A DNA stretch of 64,000 bases from Macrocystis pyrifera (lineage: Eukaryota > Sar > Phaeophyceae > Laminariales > Laminariaceae): the NCBI GenBank assembly GCA_031763025.1, contig JASSKH010000020.1, forward strand, positions 8,678,528 through 8,742,527. The letters are read 5' to 3'. Of the stretch, positions 59,080 to 64,000 are shown one piece after another. Position 1 is the stretch's first letter. Each line of letters starts with the position of its first letter. The notes below the pieces were generated by a model. It saw nothing but the letters and a program-made list of their open reading frames with translations. It was not told where the DNA came from and ran no database searches. The translations under genes and the position numbers were made by a program.

Positions 59080-59276
59080 CGGTTGTTAGTAGGATGCACC
59101 TCACCCTTCATGCGACTCGCCCGACACCTCACGGCGCTTCGCGCTTGGTGCACGCATGTCTGTCTGGTCGGTGAAAACCCGACGTGCTCCGTCCCGGCAT
59201 TATTGGGTTGGGAGGGTCTATGGTCACACGACTACGACTGGATATGCATGATAATAATGAGTACACCCCTCCCTCC
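59080..59276 (+). repeat. C-tailed dispersed repeat, copy 4
   Basis: It matches 34673-34840 closely through CCTTCATGCGACTCGCC, GGTCGGTGAAAACCCGACG and GATAATAATGAGTACACCCC. The tail is C/T-rich. The preceding frame (58942-59090) reads LEWPHLKLNQLFDAVIHVQE and could be the very end of a LINE-type protein, though that is weak. Confidence 0.7.
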
Positions 59277-59559
59277 CCTCTCTAAACGGTGTGAAGGTAA
59301 TACCTACTGAGCTACAGGGGTAAAATATCGATCGATTGCCCAGCCCAAGAGGGTAATCCTTCTAACACTCTCCCTTCTGCGCGGCGGGATATTTGGGGCG
59401 TCGGTACCTGTTGATTGATCTCTAAAGGTATAGGCGCAGCTGGCACGGGAACGCGTGGTTGACTCCAGACAGTAACACGGAACTCCTCTTGTATTATTAT
59501 TATTATTATTATCCGAGCTGTCGAGTGACAGCTCATGCATCGTATGCAGATTATTATTC

Positions 59560-60362
59560 AACATGACGCGGGAATAAACCTCCCGTTTATCCCCCCGAAT
59601 ATCCGACTAAATATCCCTCTCCTATAATCCTATGTCAATATATGGAACTCCCTAATATTAGATGTAACGTCTCCGTCGTGTTTCTGAGCACAATCAATAT
59701 CCCCCCTGCTCATTATACACGACCATACTTTAATATCCCCCCAGCTCTGTACACTACAATGTACGGCTCCACTGGGTGGAAATATCTCAATATTATGACC
59801 AACTCAAACGAAATTCAGAAACATAATTTCACTCCAGAACCAAAAATCAAACTCTCAATTTCCAAAATACTATCCAAACTCTCCAACTCAGAAAACATTT
59901 TCTATGGACCGCACACGCCCCCAGGCGCTTCATAGTCTCTCTTCAACCTTATCCAAAAAAATCTCCCTCTATTTCATGAGGAATTAATGCAAATCATATA
60001 AAACATCACAGTAGTCATACTCATCAGAATAAAAATTAAGCCAAGAAAATAAATGCCAGAGATCGCAAGGAACCCCGTTCCCTCGGACAAGGGTCTCCCC
60101 TTGCCCCCTACTCCCGCCATAGATACACAGATCGCGACGGTAATGCGAGATAGCATACATTCCTTCACTTGAATTTTATTTGACGTGGGGACTACTCGAA
60201 AACACCAAAAACTCTCGAAATCCATCACCATGAACGAAATGGTATCATCCTCGGAATTAGCCAGGGAAAAAAAAAAACGGCAGCATCTTCGGATGTATAC
60301 GTAGTTCACACAAATCCTTCACTCAAAACTAACATAAAACCTTCCACCTCGGAAAAACCGTG
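59560..60362. other. AT-rich stretch below the Copia element, possibly LTR
   Basis: Composition shifts to AT-rich, with phrases such as AATATCCCTCTCC and AATATCCCCCC. It lies on the 3' side of the Copia pol region, where a 3' LTR is expected. The matching 5' LTR is outside the window, so LTR borders cannot be set. Confidence 0.35.
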
Positions 60363-63300
60363 TCAAATATTCATCAGAAAATCCCGGTGGTAACGAAACA
60401 CCGTATTGTTGAGCGGCTTTGTCAAGAAGTCTGCATGCTGTTTCTCCGACTCTACATGGGTAATAACAAACTCCCCCTTAAAAATAAGCTCGCGCAAAAA
60501 GTGGTGTCGTACGTCGATGTGCTTCGAATTCGATGTGCACACTGGATTTTGTGCCAGGTGCCTTGCCCCCTCGTTATCCTCGAAAACCGTAATGCATCTC
60601 TCCCCAAACCCCGGAAAAATAAAACTCCATACATAGCGCATGAACATTGCCTCCTTGATGGTGTCTGCCAGTGCTACATATTCGGCCTCAGTGGTTGAGA
60701 GTGTGACGCATTTCTGCGTCCTAGAAAACCAGCACACACACGCCCCAGCACACATGATGGCCCCACCGGAAACTGACCTCCTGTCAGTGGCTTTGTTGGC
60801 ATAGTCTGCATCTGCAAACGCTACCAGCTCAAGCCCGCTACCCTTCTGGAACGTAATGCCGAAATCACTCGTAGAAAATACATACTCTAAAATACCGACT
60901 GCTGTCTTCCAGTGTACTTCCCTCGGCCTATTCGTGTACCTCGCTACCGCCCTCACCGCGTTCGCAATATCTGGTCGTGCTTGGTTCGCAAGCCACATCA
61001 AGCACCCCACCAACTCGCGGAAAGGCCAATCACCCACGGGTTCATTCTCGTCAAACTCCTCGAGCTTCACACCAGTCGAAAGCGGGTTATTCCTCCCAGA
61101 ACTAACACCAGACCTCGCCGCGGTATTTTCAGCGAACGCCTGCTGCGAAATCGTCAAAGTACCAGCATCCCAATCCCTCGTAAAACAACAACCAGCATAC
61201 CACCGCAACTCGCCCAGATTGTTGATCGGAACAAGGTTGTTCAGGTCGTCACAGAACTGATCGCATCTAGCCTTGAGTCCTACAGCAAAAATATCATCCA
61301 CATGAACTACCGTTACAATGGAGACAGAGCCCGACTCGACCAACCTCATGACACACGCGTCAGCAGGGCTCTGCTCAAATCCTAGACTCTTCATGTGAGT
61401 GAGAAGGTGGTTGTGCCACGACCTCGACGCTTGCTTCAAGCCGTAGAGACTGCGATTCAACCTGACCACCTTACCAGACATTTCGCCGCAGCCGGGAGGT
61501 AGTCGCATGAATACATCCTCATCCAAACTCGACTGCACGAACGCCTGCTCAGCATCAAAATGACACAAATCCAAACCCAACTCGCACGCAATAGCACCCA
61601 ACAAACGGAAACAAGACGCTGCAGGCGTCGGAGCAAAAGTCTCAAAGAAATCAATACCCTCACGCTGCTTGAAACCTCGTGCCACCAGCCTTGCTTTCGC
61701 CCGCATCACGTCACCATGCTCGTTGGACTTCCAGGCGAACACCCACTTCGCCGAGATGACGTTGAGCCCCTCTGGTTGCTACGTCGCTCCAAATGTCCCC
61801 GCGTCCGCCAGCCCATGGTACTCCTTGTCCATCGCCTGTCTCCAGATGGCCGAATACTCGTCCGCACACGCTTCAGCATACGAGTTCGGCGTCGAAAGCT
61901 CGCTCGCCGGGCGTGTGGGAAGGGGAGGGTTCTCGCGCGGTGGGGCTTGGTGGAAAAGTACATGGCCTATACCTTCCCGCGCTGCCATCAACGACAGCAG
62001 CCCATGCCCCATAGCCTCGCGGTTCCGCGCAGTCTCCCCTCTTGTCCGCCCCCTCAGCACATCTCCACCTTCCGGATGTCGCCCAGCTTCCCCCCTGGCC
62101 CGATCACCCTGCACACCGCCACCACCCTCCTGGTGTCGTGCGGTCTCCCCCCTAGTCTGCCCTCTCTGCACAGCGCCACCGCTCTCCTGGTGTCGTGCAG
62201 TCTCCCCCCCCCTTGTCCGTCCCCTCAGCACATCGCCATCCCCCGGGTCCGGGATATAATAACCCAGTGCCCGGGCAGCACGCTGCGAAAGCTGTGGCTG
62301 CGGCGACTGCTGCGGCGGCGACGGCGATGATAACGGCGGCGACGGCGGCGGCGGCGGCGGCGGCGGTGGCGACGGCGGCGTCGGTGACGGTGGCTGTAGC
62401 GGCGGCGGTGACGATGACGGCGGCAGCGACGGCGACGGTGACGGCGATGGCGGTGGCGACGGCGACGGCGGCGGCGGCGGCGGCGGTAGCGGCGTTGATG
62501 ACGGCGGTTGCGGCGGCAGCAGTGGAGATGGGGACGGTGGCTCGGGCCATACGTCGGGGCCCCTCAGAGGCTCCGGCGCACCCGGCGGTGGTGGCGACGG
62601 CGACGGCGGCGGCGGGGAGCTCTCCTCCTCCGAAGGCAGTAACCCCACAAACGGTTTCCTCGGGTGTTCCCAAGTGACGTCACGGGAGAACGACCTTCGG
62701 CCAGACATCAGCAGGATCTTGCTGCAGTCAGCTGCGTGGTGGTTGCCGCCGTTGAGGTAGAAGCAAGCCTCCGCCTTCGGCTCGGTCTTCAGGGTCCTCC
62801 TGACGTGGTGGAAGCCCGGCTTCAGAAACGGGAGCAGCCGCGCAAACGGTGGTCTCCCGTAGAATTTTCGGTACGGCGAGTGCATTTCCGGCTTGTCCTT
62901 TACCCTCGCCGTCATGTTGATCACATCGCTCGCGTACACGCATGACTCAGCCCAGAGGGGCTGCGTCGCCGGCATCCTTGCATCGCCGAACAGGCGGGTG
63001 GCCTCCAGGCGGGACGCCATTGCAAGCTCCAGCGTCATGGCGATCCGTCGCTCGACCACCCCGTCATGCTTCGGAGAATCGACGGGCGTGTACTCGCGGC
63101 GGATGCCGTGGTGGTTGAGCAACTCCACGAACTCCGCCTTGGTGAACTCGGTGCCGTTGTCCGAGCGAAGGCACTCCACGATGGACGGCACACCCTTCGC
63201 ATTGATGTCGGCCAGGAAACCAGCGAAGACCTTCGGGACGTCGGACTTCCGCTTCAAGAAATACGGCCATCCCAGTCGCGAGTAGTCGTCGACGATCATC

Positions 63301-64000
63301 ATCAAGTATGACGCACCGCCAGCAGACGTAGGCTGTTGTCAGGACAGATCCACGAACAGACGCTCCAGAGGCCTGGTAGAACGGCACTCGGTCGTCCACG
63401 GCACCGCCATCCTCCTCCCTTTCGCCTCAGAACACCCAGCACACGGAACCAACTCCCCAAAAACCTTAATGTCCATCTGACGTGCCGTCTCACGGAGAGT
63501 GTCAGCATGGGAGTGGGCAAGGGCAACGTGAAGGTCGTTAATATCGATCCTCCTCATTTTTCCAGGAGCCAAAACAGCGGCAGCAATCGGGGTCTCTACA
63601 ATCCGCGTGGCGTCTACGTATGAACCCGCGTCCCTACGCACGAAAGACAGCTGTCCATTCAACGTGTGAGCTCCCTGAGCATCACGTGTCACCGGGCATT
63701 TCAACATTACTGCATGAAGCGAAAATAAATTGAAGCGAACACCGGGTACGTATGCTACGTCCATCAGCCTAACTTGAACGTCACCCTGAAAGCTGTGCAC
63801 CACAATTGGAATCTGGCCGAAGTACTCTATCTTCAGTGACCTCATGTCACCGACCACCAAACGGCTCTTACCAGGGGGAGGGGGAGTACAGTTTACCATA
63901 CCAAAAGGGTTGCCAGTCACATGAAAAGTTGCTCCCGAATCCGCTACCCACTCTTTATATCTCCCCCCTCTTTTTCCCGCGACTCTTGAATTCCCACTAT
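60363..64000 (-). mobile_element. Ty1/Copia retrotransposon, comparatively young, running off the right edge
   Basis: On the minus strand, from right to left: a protease-type DSGA motif near the window edge, a GAG-pre-integrase HHCC region (HVALAHSHADTL...CAGC) near 63.4-63.5 kb, an integrase core (VDDYSRLGWPYF; LRSDNGTEF) at about 62.9-63.3 kb, a proline-rich linker at about 62.3-62.6 kb, reverse transcriptase (AKARLVARGFKQREG; VVHVDDIFAVG) at about 61.0-61.75 kb and RNase H (EDNEGARHLAQNPV; SKHIDVRHHF) down to 60.36 kb. It is broken only a few times, so it is much younger than the Copia fossil at 24-28 kb. The gag part and the 5' LTR lie outside the window. Confidence 0.9.

Larger units (their letters stand above)
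52235..59290. repeat. Segmental duplication, copy B
   Basis: Colinear with 30105-34930, but enlarged by insertions: about 600 bp at 53130-53745, the hAT-like element at 54391-55095, the TAAC element at 55128-57106 and about 1.24 kb at 57740-58980. Non-coding blocks are well diverged with many indels, so the duplication is not recent. Confidence 0.8.

Noticed and set aside
62152-62677. Ala/Val-rich open frames on both strands in the 62-kb GC-rich tract
   Set aside because: They are shadows of the proline-rich linker of the Copia element read in other frames.
1-64000. CRISPR arrays, rRNA genes and bacterial-type operons
   Set aside because: No regularly spaced repeats with unique spacers, no rRNA core sequences and no ribosome-binding-site/operon pattern were seen; the DNA is eukaryotic.

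Overview
The window is nuclear DNA from a eukaryote. Both recognisable genes are split by GT-AG introns that change phase correctly from exon to exon, and much of the rest is transposon-derived. GC content is near 50%. There are many CAG/CTG runs, long C and G runs, TTAGGG-type tracts, Ty1/Copia and DIRS-like fossils, and an auxin-efflux-carrier (AEC) family transporter with Ser/Asn/Gly-rich repeats. Together these fit a stramenopile alga, perhaps a brown-alga-like lineage. That is inference: no marker gene settles the species.

Layout: 1-1.7 kb holds a 31-bp minisatellite at the window edge, a degraded CCGACCCG-rich element and a TATGG satellite. 2-6.7 kb holds tandem duplications and coding-like but unassigned sequence. 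6.8-11.8 kb carries three plus-strand exons of a conserved-looking charged, helical protein, with a possible last exon at 18.26 kb. 12-24 kb is repeat-rich: a hAT-like non-autonomous element with matching target-site repeats, three MITE families, C-tailed repeats and a 55-C run. 24.1-27.9 kb is an old minus-strand Copia fossil.

30.4-41.4 kb is the best gene: a complete seven-exon AEC (PIN/PILS-like) transporter of 884 residues. Two membrane halves are separated by a roughly 500-residue low-complexity loop, all inside one exon. 45.6-50.4 kb is a degraded DIRS-like tyrosine-recombinase retroelement. 52.2-59.3 kb is a diverged copy of the first-exon end of the AEC gene. Its exon 1 (52586-52700) is much better preserved than its flanks, so a second AEC gene may continue to the right of the window. 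That copy was later invaded by a 705-bp hAT-like element and by a 1979-bp element packed with TAAC/GTTA motifs, which itself carries a small palindromic MITE. 60.4-64.0 kb is a Copia element on the minus strand running off the window edge.

The least familiar feature is a group of unrelated-looking elements whose interiors are saturated with one short motif in both orientations: CCGACCCG at 12.1 and 54.4 kb, TAAC/GTTA at 55.1 kb and CCATGGCA at 33.1 kb. Two of the families have clear terminal inverted repeats and 8-bp target-site repeats. All positions and translations were worked out by eye; no database search was run.
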